This document shows positions 30,988 through 39,700 of a DNA stretch of 47,771 nucleotides, one piece after another (positions within the stretch are counted from its first letter, which is position 1; each line of letters opens with the position of its first letter). The translations under genes were made by a program, and so were the position numbers. Below the pieces are notes generated by a model. The model did not search any database, had not been told where the DNA came from, and was given only the letters and a program-made list of their open reading frames with translations. The DNA is from Candidatus Eisenbacteria bacterium. GTDB lineage: Bacteria; Eisenbacteria; RBG-16-71-46. The stretch spans positions 1-47,771 of the forward strand of contig DASTBI010000065.1 in NCBI GenBank assembly GCA_035712145.1, given 5' to 3'.

Positions 30988-31862
30988 GAAGAGGGAGGCT
31001 TCTCGAGAACGTCCGCGAAGGCGCCCGCCATGGTCGTGAACGCGAAGTCGGCGAGCAGTCGGCGCGTCTTGGATGCGGTGGAGCCGAGGTTGAAGTAGTG
31101 CGTCATCTCGGGGACCTTGCGTGGCATCTTCACGTGCGGCTGATCGGGATCGTATTCCCAGGGATGCACGTAGAAGATGAGGCCCTTGCCCTCGCGCTGG
31201 CGCAGGTGCCGCGCGAGGCCTCGGGTCACGGCGTAGGGATAGAGGCGGAAGTAACCGCCTCCGCCGAGCGGCAGGTTGATCCCGGACCGCGCGTCGCGCC
31301 CAGGGAAGCGCACGGTGCTGAGCGGAATCTCGTAGAGCCAGGCTCCGGAAGGCGTGCGGATCCAACCCGGGTAGCGGTCGGCTCCTGGGATCCCGTAGCG
31401 ATAGTTGAGCGTCGGGAAGATGCTGGAGTCGTAACGGATGCCTTCCTCGGCCAGGATGTCGAGCGCCCACAATGAATCCGCGGTGATCGAGAAGTAAGGA
31501 GCGCGGTGCCCGATGATCTTCTGCCCGGATTGCTGCTCGAGAACATCGATCGATCGCCTGAGCTCGCGGCGGAAGTTGTCGGGCGTCATTTGGTAGACGA
31601 ACCGGTGCGAATACCCGTGGGTGGCGATCTCGTGCCCTCGGGAGACCAGGCGCGGAACCAGGCCGGGGGTCTGCTCCGCCTGCCAGCCCAGCGTGAAGAA
31701 CGTGGCTCGGACGCCAGCCTGCTCGAGAAGATCGAGCAACACGTCCAGACCGGTATCGATGCGCGGCCGGAAGGGACCCCAGTCATCCATGTCGAATTCG
31801 AGGCCCTGATACCAGTCCTCGACGTCGACGCTGAATACGTTGGGGATGCCGTTGTGGTGCAC
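30984..31862 (-). CDS. XrtA-type polysaccharide deacetylase (DUF3473-like)
   Basis: A 292-residue NodB-fold deacetylase. It begins VHHNGIPNVFSVDVEDWYQG, the start typical of deacetylases found in exosortase/PEP-CTERM exopolysaccharide clusters. Metal and catalytic motifs are SVDVEDW (motif 1 Asp) and HEIATHGYSH (motif 2 His residues), with GHRAPYFSI as motif 3 and FYVHPWEYDPDQP near the C-terminus. I chose the GTG at 31862 because it has a GGAG ribosome binding site five bases upstream; the frame is open further but covers three hairpins. No signal peptide is seen, as usual in this group. It probably removes acetyl groups from an exopolysaccharide. Confidence 0.87.
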   Translation of the reverse strand: MHHNGIPNVFSVDVEDWYQGLEFDMDDWGPFRPRIDTGLDVLLDLLEQAGVRATFFTLGWQAEQTPGLVPRLVSRGHEIATHGYSHRFVYQMTPDNFRRELRRSIDVLEQQSGQKIIGHRAPYFSITADSLWALDILAEEGIRYDSSIFPTLNYRYGIPGADRYPGWIRTPSGAWLYEIPLSTVRFPGRDARSGINLPLGGGGYFRLYPYAVTRGLARHLRQREGKGLIFYVHPWEYDPDQPHVKMPRKVPEMTHYFNLGSTASKTRRLLADFAFTTMAGAFADVLEKPPSS

Positions 31863-31878
31863 GCCAACTCCATGGCCT

Positions 31879-31897
31879 CTTCCGGCGAAACCGGAAG
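31879..31897 (-). promoter_or_regulatory. Hairpin just upstream of deacetylase start
   Basis: CTTCCGG, loop TTTCG, CCGGAAG (minus strand) is a perfect seven-base-pair stem. It ends 16 bases before the GTG at 31862, next to the GGAG ribosome binding site, and could influence initiation. Confidence 0.45.
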
Positions 31898-31933
31898 CAT
31901 GGGCTGAACGAGGATGTCGGGGAAACGAGATCA

Positions 31934-31963
31934 GACTTCCCGGAGCACCCGCACCGGGAAGTC
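31934..31963. terminator. Perfect 10-bp hairpin between M15 peptidase and deacetylase genes
   Basis: GACTTCCCGG and CCGGGAAGTC flank a ten-base loop. On the minus strand the stem is followed by TGATCTCGTTTCC, only a short T-run, so termination efficiency is uncertain. An attenuator or RNA-stability element is equally possible. Confidence 0.42.
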
Positions 31964-32016
31964 CGACCGAGCAGTCTCGACGATGATGGGCCGGGAGGAC
32001 AAGCGGGAAGGCCGCC

Positions 32017-32038
32017 CCTCGCCGGTTCCGCGGCGAGG
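32017..32038 (-). terminator. Perfect 8-bp hairpin directly after M15 peptidase stop
   Basis: CCTCGCCG, loop CGGAAC, CGGCGAGG (minus strand) begins on the base after the TAG stop at 32039-32041. It is very GC-rich but has no T-run. Position argues for a transcript 3'-end or stability element. Confidence 0.45.
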
Positions 32039-33019
32039 CTATGCGCCCCAGCGCGCCTCGAATCCTCTGACGTCCACGTGAACGAAGGCCCCGTGGGCCG
32101 ACGTCGGCTGGTAGGTGCCGAGCCCGCCGATCAGGTCGTCGGAATCGTTCTGGACGCTCTCGACCAGCCGCCCGAGCCAGCGGGCGTCCGCCAGCGTGTG
32201 ACGGCCGTCGCGATTGAGGTCGTCCATCCGTCCATCGCCGTCGGCGTCGACGAAGATGTCGGCGGCATCCCCGTAATGATGGCGGCTGAAACTGGTTTCG
32301 TTGCCGATGGCCGCGTTGTACGACGGCGTCCGATACGCGCTGAGCAGCGTGAACGTGTGAGCCTCGTGCCCCTGGCTGTTCACCCGCGCCAGCACCTCTT
32401 CGAGCTTCTGCAGCAGCGGCTGCCGCAGGACCAGGTACTCGGGAGGCCCGCCGGCCTGCTTGCACAGGAACTGTCCGAGCTGGAAGTGCGGAGAGACGGC
32501 GACGTCCTTCATGTCCGGCGTCACCCGGACGAATCCTCGGGGCCGCACGTAGAATTCCGACCGCGGGCTGGGATAACGCCCGATGCGGTAGTCGCCGATC
32601 GAACCGCGGCGCGCCGCGGAGAAGGGCACCATGACGAAGACGTTGAGCGTCATGGACTGATCGGTTCCGCGCTCACGGATCTCGATGGGATAGAGCCCCG
32701 GCTTGGTCGGCGCCGTCCACTTCCACGCCCCGCGCCCGACCGACGCCGCCAGCCCTTCGGCCGTCGCCAGGTCGTACTCTCGAGCCGAATTCGTCACCGT
32801 GACCGGAACGGCTTCGTTCGGCAGCACGAACATCGCCATCACCCGGTAGTCGTTCTCCACGTCTCCGAAGCGGACCGCGAAGGTGCGCTGCGGTGAGTAG
32901 GCTTCGACGGTGATCGAATCGACGACCGGAACCGAGGGGACTGCGAGGGCTCCCGGATCCTGCCCGGGGGCGAAGTTGGCATAGGGCAGCAAGAGGCCGA
33001 CAAGGAATTCCCAGAGCAT
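32039..33019 (-). CDS. Secreted M15/YcbK-like peptidoglycan peptidase
   Basis: A 326-residue protein from the ATG at 33019 (MLWEFLVGLLLPYANFAPG), chosen because GGGAG lies five bases upstream; a GTG five codons earlier is also in frame. The start is hydrophobic and signal-like. Residues 25-150 form a beta-rich domain, and the C-terminal half carries the DD-peptidase zinc fold: LLSAYRTPSYNAAIGNETS, then FSRHHYGDAADIFVD with His and Asp ligands, and GAFVHVDVRG with the last His. In related proteins this fold cleaves D-Ala-D-Ala or murein cross-links. DADGDGRMDDLNRDGRH looks like a calcium-binding loop within the domain, an unusual insertion. The next upstream gene encodes an LD-transpeptidase, supporting a cell-wall role. 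Confidence 0.82.
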   Translation of the reverse strand: MLWEFLVGLLLPYANFAPGQDPGALAVPSVPVVDSITVEAYSPQRTFAVRFGDVENDYRVMAMFVLPNEAVPVTVTNSAREYDLATAEGLAASVGRGAWKWTAPTKPGLYPIEIRERGTDQSMTLNVFVMVPFSAARRGSIGDYRIGRYPSPRSEFYVRPRGFVRVTPDMKDVAVSPHFQLGQFLCKQAGGPPEYLVLRQPLLQKLEEVLARVNSQGHEAHTFTLLSAYRTPSYNAAIGNETSFSRHHYGDAADIFVDADGDGRMDDLNRDGRHTLADARWLGRLVESVQNDSDDLIGGLGTYQPTSAHGAFVHVDVRGFEARWGA

Positions 33020-33114
33020 GCGTTCTCCCAGCACGAGGCGAGCGATCCTCGCTGATCAGACGGTCTTGGGTACAGCGTGGGTTTGGGATGCGGAGTGGTT
33101 GGTTCGTGGGGTTT

Positions 33115-34824
33115 TCAGGACTCGACGACTGTCGGGGTGATCGCCGCCCGCACCGGGGTTTTGATGTCGGGTCGCTTGCTGCGGATCACATTGTCGAGAA
33201 GATGATCAAAATCATAAACATCTTCACGGAATTGCAAGCCTTGGCTCTCGTCCGTGAAAGCCGTCCAATAGAAGATGTGTACGGGAATGGGGCGGGGCAC
33301 CTTGACGCTCGTGTTGTCGGCGGTCCCGAACTCCTGGACGACCCGGGCATCGTCCCAGCCCTCATCCTTCATGAGGTAGGCAGCCAGATCGATCGGCTTC
33401 TCGACCCGGATGCAGCCGTGGCTGAAACCTCGCTCCCGGGCCGCGAACAGCTGGTTGGCCGGAGTGTCATGGAGGTAGACGTTGAATTGGTTCGGACACA
33501 TGAACTTCACGTGACCGACTGGGTTCTCGGGTCCGGGGTCCTGCCGGAAGTTGTAGTGGAAGTCCTCGGGTGACATCGACGCCCAGTCGATCTGCTGGGG
33601 ATCCACCTCGACCGCACGATCGGATTCGTTCTCGAAGACCCGGATGTTGTTCCGCTGGAGGTACTCCGGGTCCTGCTGGACTTCGGCAAGGATCTCCTGC
33701 GAGGCGATCGACGAGGGAACGTTCCAGACCGGGTTGAACACCATGTAGGAGATCTCGTCGGTGAACATCGGCGTCCTCGAGTAATCCTTGCCGACCACCA
33801 CGCGCATGCCGAGCACCGTGCGGTCGTTCTCGACCACCTGGAGCGAGTAGTTGGGGATGTTGACCATCAGGTAGCGATCACCGATCAACGAGTCGGGAAG
33901 CCAGCGCCAGCGCTCCATGTTCAGCTCGATCTGACGAATGCGGTGCGTCACCGGCAGGTTGAGGGCACGCAGGTCTTCGGGTCCGGCCACGCCGTCTGAC
34001 TCCAGTCCATGGCGCGCTTCGAAGCGCTCGAGCGCCGCTTCGGTCGCGGCATCGAATTGCCCAGCGCGATAGCGGCCGCCCAGATCCCCGGTCACCTTGA
34101 GCCGCCGCTGCAACGAGTCGACGCGCGCGCCGGAGCCGCCTCGGCGAAGCGTGGCGCCCGATGGGATTCTGGGCCAGCCTCCTTCGGCTTCGATGCGGCG
34201 GTAGTCGGCGAGCGCCTTGCGCAGCTCCTCATACTGCGGAAATCCCGGCGTCAGCGACTCGAGCGACGACTCGACCTGGTGGCGCGAGATCGCATGTTCG
34301 AGCACTTCCACCATGTCGCGCCTGCGCGGCTTGATGTGCCAGTCGGCCGGAAGCTGCACCGGGTTCACCTGCCCGCTGTAGAGATGCGATGCGTGCTTGA
34401 GGAAGTTGCGGGTCAGCTCGATGTCGAGCGCCGCGGCCTGCGCGATGCGCGCTTCGGTGGCAAGCCCCGGCGCTCCGCTCTTCCCGATGGCCTTCTGGAG
34501 CCGTTCGACGTCGTACTGCGCGGGGTTCAGTCCTTCGGCTCGAGCATTCGTGAGGGCTTCGAGCAACGCACCGGCATCGCGCGTGGGCCCGTCGATGTGC
34601 GTCCAGGCCGGCAGGTACTCTCGATTCTTGTAGAAGCGCCTCACCAGCGGCTGGATGTCGTCGTCGTCCACCGTCGCGCGCTTCTGGAACCATCCGGCCG
34701 GCCCTACGCGCTGGCGAATGACGCGCGCGATCTCACCGTCCGACTCACTGGAGCGGCACGAGAGCGCCGTGAGGGCGAGAACGATCCACAGGAGTCCATG
34801 TGAGATGAGCGACGGTCGGGTCAT
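33115..34824 (-). CDS. LD-transpeptidase (YcbB-type) lipoprotein
   Basis: Peptidoglycan 3-3 cross-linking enzyme, periplasmic; 569 residues. The ATG at 34824 has an AGGGGAG upstream; an earlier in-frame codon is less likely. The N-terminus has a signal ending in the lipobox LTALSC, so it is probably membrane-anchored, unlike E. coli YcbB. A helical scaffold domain (about 50-215) is followed by a peptidoglycan-binding_1 repeat (GARVDSLQRRLKVTGDLGG to GVAGPEDLRALNLP). The YkuD domain starts YLMVNIPNYSLQVVEND and carries the catalytic HDTPANQLF plus SHGCIRVEK near residue 470. All key residues are present. The gene lies 220 bases after the acyl-CoA carboxyltransferase gene; that gap holds two short palindromes (34860-34872, 34877-34891). 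Confidence 0.9.
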   Translation of the reverse strand: MTRPSLISHGLLWIVLALTALSCRSSESDGEIARVIRQRVGPAGWFQKRATVDDDDIQPLVRRFYKNREYLPAWTHIDGPTRDAGALLEALTNARAEGLNPAQYDVERLQKAIGKSGAPGLATEARIAQAAALDIELTRNFLKHASHLYSGQVNPVQLPADWHIKPRRRDMVEVLEHAISRHQVESSLESLTPGFPQYEELRKALADYRRIEAEGGWPRIPSGATLRRGGSGARVDSLQRRLKVTGDLGGRYRAGQFDAATEAALERFEARHGLESDGVAGPEDLRALNLPVTHRIRQIELNMERWRWLPDSLIGDRYLMVNIPNYSLQVVENDRTVLGMRVVVGKDYSRTPMFTDEISYMVFNPVWNVPSSIASQEILAEVQQDPEYLQRNNIRVFENESDRAVEVDPQQIDWASMSPEDFHYNFRQDPGPENPVGHVKFMCPNQFNVYLHDTPANQLFAARERGFSHGCIRVEKPIDLAAYLMKDEGWDDARVVQEFGTADNTSVKVPRPIPVHIFYWTAFTDESQGLQFREDVYDFDHLLDNVIRSKRPDIKTPVRAAITPTVVES

Positions 34825-35046
34825 GCGCTCCCCTGCGATGGGATGCTGGATGAATGCGAGCCGTGACACGGCCGCTCTCGCAAGGAGCGAGCCTTGACAG
34901 TCACCGAACCCGAGGACGTGAAATCATGCGGTGAATATGCTGCGAACGCTCGAGGCGCGAACGGCAAGCGAGCACGTCCTGCACAAATGTTGAAAACCGT
35001 GGAGCGACTCGGGGTCGGTGGAGGTTCGCGCGGTCGAGGATCTCGG

Positions 35047-36660
35047 CTACATCCGAAACACGCCGAAGCGCATCGCGGGAATCGGTGCGTTGAGCGTCGC
35101 GGCGAGGGCGAGCGCCATCGCGGTGCGCGTCTCGGCCGGGTCGATGATGCCGTCGTCCCAGAGTCGCGCCGTGGAGTAGTAGGGACTGCCCTCCGTCTCG
35201 TACTTCTCGAGGATCGGCTGCTTCACCGCTTTCTCGTCGGCCGCGCTCATCTTCTTGCCGGCGGACACGAGCTGGGCCTGCTTGACCTGCGCCAGAACGG
35301 ACGCCGCCTGCTCGCCGCCCATCACGCTGATGCGGCTGTTGGGCCACATGAAGAGAAAACGCGGCTGGTACGCGCGCCCGCACATGCCGTAGTTGCCGGC
35401 GCCGAAGCTGCCGCCGATCACCACGGTGAGCTTCGGCACCGGGGCGTTGGCGACGGCGTGCACCATCTTGGCGCCGTCCTTGGCGATTCCGCCGTGCTCG
35501 TACTGCTTGCCGACGATGAAGCCGCTGATGTTCTGGAGGAAGAGCAGCGGCACGCCGCGCTGCGACGCAAGCTCGATGAAGTGCGTGGCCTTGAGCGCCG
35601 ACTCGCTGAACAGAACCCCTTGATTGGCGAGGATGCCGACCGGCATGCCGTGCAGGTGCGCGAACCCGGTGATCAGCGTCGCGCCGTAGCGCGCCTTGAA
35701 TTCGTGGAAGCGCGAGCCGTCGACGAGACGGGCGATCACCTCGCGGACTTCGTAGGGCGTGCGCAGATCGCGCGGCAGGAGACCGTAGATCTCCTGGGGA
35801 TCGTAGCGCGGCGGCTCCGGTTCGCGGAAGTCGAGCCGTGGGCGCTTTGACGTGGCTCCCGAGAGGTGGGCCACGATATCGCGCGCGATCTCGAGCGCGT
35901 GCCCATCGTCGTCCGCCAGATGGTCCGCAACTCCGGAGATCCGCGTGTGGACGTCCCCGCCTCCGAGCTCTTCGGCGGTCACCTCTTCCCCGGTCGCCGC
36001 TTTCACCAGCGGCGGACCGCCCAGGAAGATGGTGCCCTGGTTGCGGACGATCACCGCTTCGTCGCTCATCGCCGGCACATAGGCGCCTCCCGCGGTGCAC
36101 GATCCCATGACGATCGCGAGCTGCGGGATGCCGAGCGCAGACATGCGGGCCTGATTGAAGAAGATGCGGCCGAAATGATCGCGGTCCGGGAACACTTCGG
36201 CCTGGAGCGGCAGAAATGCCCCGCCCGAGTCCACGAGGTAAACGCACGGCAGCCGGTTCTCGAGCGCGATCTCCTGCGCGCGCACGTGCTTCTTGACGGT
36301 CATCGGGTAGTACGTGCCGCCCTTCACGGTCGCGTCATTGGCCACCACCATGACCGCGCGGCCGTGGACCATGCCAATGCCGGTGACGAGCCCGGCGCAC
36401 GGCGCATCCCCTTCGTACAGACCGTGCGCTGCCAGCGGTGACAGCTCGAGGAACGCGGTGCCGGAATCGAGCAGGCGCTCGATCCGCTCGCGCACGAACA
36501 GCTTGCCACGCGAGCGATGGCGGGCTACGGAATCGGCGCCGCCTCCCAGCTTGACGGCTTCCAGGTGCCGCCTGAGGTCGGCCGCGAGTGCGCGGTGATG
36601 TGCGGCGTTGCTCTGGAACTCTTCGCTCTGGGTATCGAGATGGGACTCGATCAGCTCCAT
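35047..36660 (-). CDS. liuB: Methylcrotonyl-CoA carboxylase carboxyltransferase (beta) subunit
   Basis: Transfers the carboxyl group from biotin to 3-methylcrotonyl-CoA in leucine breakdown. The 537-residue protein starts at the ATG at 36660, preceded by GAGGAG; a TTG nine codons earlier is in frame but poorer. MCC beta signatures are strong: [87 protein letters not shown] and, in the C-terminal half, QNISGFIVG and [16 protein letters not shown]. These favour MCC over propionyl-CoA carboxylase. Its likely alpha-chain partners are at 25063-27058, separated by five envelope genes. The gene lies 62 bases after the subtilase gene. Confidence 0.92.
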   Translation of the reverse strand: MELIESHLDTQSEEFQSNAAHHRALAADLRRHLEAVKLGGGADSVARHRSRGKLFVRERIERLLDSGTAFLELSPLAAHGLYEGDAPCAGLVTGIGMVHGRAVMVVANDATVKGGTYYPMTVKKHVRAQEIALENRLPCVYLVDSGGAFLPLQAEVFPDRDHFGRIFFNQARMSALGIPQLAIVMGSCTAGGAYVPAMSDEAVIVRNQGTIFLGGPPLVKAATGEEVTAEELGGGDVHTRISGVADHLADDDGHALEIARDIVAHLSGATSKRPRLDFREPEPPRYDPQEIYGLLPRDLRTPYEVREVIARLVDGSRFHEFKARYGATLITGFAHLHGMPVGILANQGVLFSESALKATHFIELASQRGVPLLFLQNISGFIVGKQYEHGGIAKDGAKMVHAVANAPVPKLTVVIGGSFGAGNYGMCGRAYQPRFLFMWPNSRISVMGGEQAASVLAQVKQAQLVSAGKKMSAADEKAVKQPILEKYETEGSPYYSTARLWDDGIIDPAETRTAMALALAATLNAPIPAMRFGVFRM

Positions 36661-36723
36661 GCGCTCCTCGGGCCGTAAGGCCGGCAAGGTATAGCAGAGG
36701 AGCGAAGCCGCGCCCAGGAAGCG

Positions 36724-39700
36724 CTACGGCAGCAGCACGAGGCGCGTGACGGTCCGCCTGGACGGCGTGGAGAGCACGGCGAAGTAGAGACCCGCCGGCA
36801 TGCGCCGGCCATCGACATCGTCGCCGTTCCACGCCACCTGTCCCGATGAGCCAGTCTCGATTGGAATGTCGCGCACACGGCGTCCGGTCACGTCGTGGAG
36901 CACCAGGCTTCCTCGAGTTTCCGTTCCCAGATTCCACAGGAAGCGCACCGGAGAGCGGGACGGGTTGCTCGCCAGCTCGAGTCCGAAGTGGGGTGCTATG
37001 AGCTCGAACACATTCGAGAGCGCACTGACATGAAGGGCGGCGTCCAAGGACCGCAACGCATAGAAGCGCCGGCCCGAGGTCGGCGGCTGCACCCACAACG
37101 TCTCCGCGGCGCCTCCCGGACGTGGCCAGGCTGGCGTGGGCACCACGGTGCCGAACGCAAAGGTGTCTTCGGCGAGGGGTGCCATCGACCAGCGCAACTC
37201 GTAGCGAACGGCTCGATCCAGCGCCGCGTCATCGGTGGGAGCCGTCCAGATGAGCCTGGCCGTGTTCGAAGTGACCAAACCGCCGCGAAGATCGGTGACC
37301 GCCGCGGGAGGCAGGACGTCGTCGACATGAGCGCCGATCGCCTCCGTCGAAGCCTGCACCCGATCGGTGATCTCGGAGCGGTTCCCTTCGTCGTCCACCG
37401 CGCGCACCGCGATCCAGAAGCGCGTGTCCGCAGGCAGTCCGCCCATGACCGTCGCCTCCGTGGCTCCGGCGTTCACGGTCGCCACCTGTGTGGTCGCGAA
37501 CGGGGTGCGGTCGAACTCCTCGGGGGTCAAGAAGAGAGGCGATGCGGCGATCTCGTAACGGGCGGGCCGCCCGACTGGGCCGTCGTCTCCCGTTGCGGTC
37601 CACCGCAGTTGAATCTCTCTCGAGCTGGAACCGGTCACCTCGAGGCCGGTCACCGGATCCGGCGTCGCCGAGACCTCGCCGCCCGTGGTCTGGTTGGAGA
37701 CCGCGCCCCAGTTCCCTGAGCCATCCTGCGCGCGTATTCGGAAGTAGCGCGTGTCGCCGGCGGGGATGAAGACGTTCAGGGTCTCTGCCTCGCCTGCCAC
37801 CCGCACGAAGCGCGGCACGCTCACCGCCGGCAGCAGATTGAACTCGCCCGGCGAGATTGGCCCCGGCGAGTACCGGAGGTCGTAAGCCACCACCCGACCC
37901 ACTCCACCGGGATCCATGGGCGTCGTCCAGATCAATCGGACCATCGATGCGGACGTCGCCTCCGATCTGAGATCGGTGATCGCGACTGGCGGCGTTTCGT
38001 CCGCTTGGCTCATGGGGGGCGCTCCCACCGTGCACCCCGTGCGCGCGAAGTTCCCGCGGGCGACGGGCCACGTCGCAGACTCGGATCCCTCGATGTCGAA
38101 TAGGACCAATCCCGCGCTGGTCGGAGTGCAAATCGTCGAGCGACCTCCGGTCGGCGAAAGCCATGTCAGTCGACCCAGGGGACTGCGGATCGGGCTTCGA
38201 ATCCTCGAACCATCGCTTCGGAACGCCAGCGGAAGGCTCGTCGTGGGTTGAAGAACTTCCGGGCCGGCATCCGCGATGAGCGGGCCCACCAGCGGCGGCT
38301 CGGTCATGGCGGTCTCGGGCGTTTGCGGCCAGAAGGCCGACGGTGCGGCCGCGGGGCCGAGGTACCAGGCGTCGAGCGAGGAGCTGGTGGCAACCAGCAA
38401 GTCTTCGGTTCCATCCTGGTTCAGGTCGGCCAGCACGGGATCCATGGCGCCGACATCCGCCGGGAAATCGCGCTGCAGCGCCATCTGCCCGTTCGCTCGA
38501 AGGCCGTACCAATTGCGCCGGTTGAACACCAGGACGAGGGGCTCGCCATCGAGGCGCGTGACCACGGGCGAAGCTTGCGCCACCCCCGGCGTGGAAGCCG
38601 GCCACCCCGGCAGCGCCCGGCCGTCATGGCGGAGCGCCCACGTGTGCTGGTCGGCGTCTTGCACCACGATCTCGAGCCCGGGGGCGCCATCGAGATCCGC
38701 GAGCGCCGGCGAAAGATTGGTCCTCTGACCCAGAGATACGGGAAAGCCCTGTCGCAGACGTCCTTCGCAATTCCATGCATACACCGACTGGAAGCCGTAT
38801 CCGTCGTTCACCACGGATACGATGTCCAGCTCACCATCGCCATCCAGATCGCCCAGTACGGGGGTGGTGACGATGCCAGACGCCAGGACGGGCCATCCCG
38901 GGAGCGCGGCTCCACCCCCACCGAATCCGACGATCCTGTATCCATCGGCCGCGAAGAAGCCCAGCCCCCGGCCTCCACCGAGGTCTCCGGCCGTCAGCTC
39001 AGGCAGCGTACGGCCGTTGAGATCGACTTCCCGAAATGGCGTCAGCGTCTCGGCGTCCAGGAAGAGCAGGAGGTCCCGCCACGGAAGCGACAGGGCGCGA
39101 ACCGAAACGCTCGCGGCCAGCGCACGTCGTCCGTTCGACCGCGTGAACTCGATCACGTGTCCGTTCACGACGCCGGGAAGCTTCGCCAGCCGGACTTCAG
39201 ATTCACTCGTGAGCGTGCGCTCGAGGTTGAGGCGGCCCGCACCGTAGTAGTTCGAAGAAGCCCCTGGATTGGCGGCCGAGATGTCGTCGCAGCCGGACAT
39301 CAACGATAGCTTCAACAGCATGGGGTCGAGCAGCGGCTGCCCTTTCTGCAACCGCACGGACTGGATCAGAGCCACCGCCCCGGAAGCGATCGGCGCCGCG
39401 AACGACGTGCCGTTCGCGTCCGCGACGTATCCGGACTGCCGCATCCCGAGGCTGTCGGGTCCGGTTCGGCGCAGGTTCGTGGTCGGGATCGCCGCTCCCG
39501 GCGCCATGAAGTCCACGTACGCGCCGACGTTGGCCCAGGGGGGGATGACGTCGTTGCGATCGGTCGCGCTCACGTTGATCAGCCCGGGGAAGTCGGGGAT
39601 CCCGTTCGTCGAGCCGTTGTTCCCGGCCGCGACCACCACGCTGACGCCGGATTCGAGCGCGGCGGAGACGGCGAGCGAGAGCTCGGTGAGGGGCGTGGTG

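Noticed and set aside
30217-32465. Long upstream extensions in frame with the formyltransferase and deacetylase
   Set aside because: The extra codons overlap the neighbouring genes; GTG starts with a four-base overlap (30987) or a GGAG ribosome binding site (31862) fit far better.
34860-34891. Two small palindromes upstream of the LD-transpeptidase gene
   Set aside because: Stems of 5-6 base pairs are expected by chance in DNA this rich in G and C; not listed as regulatory features.
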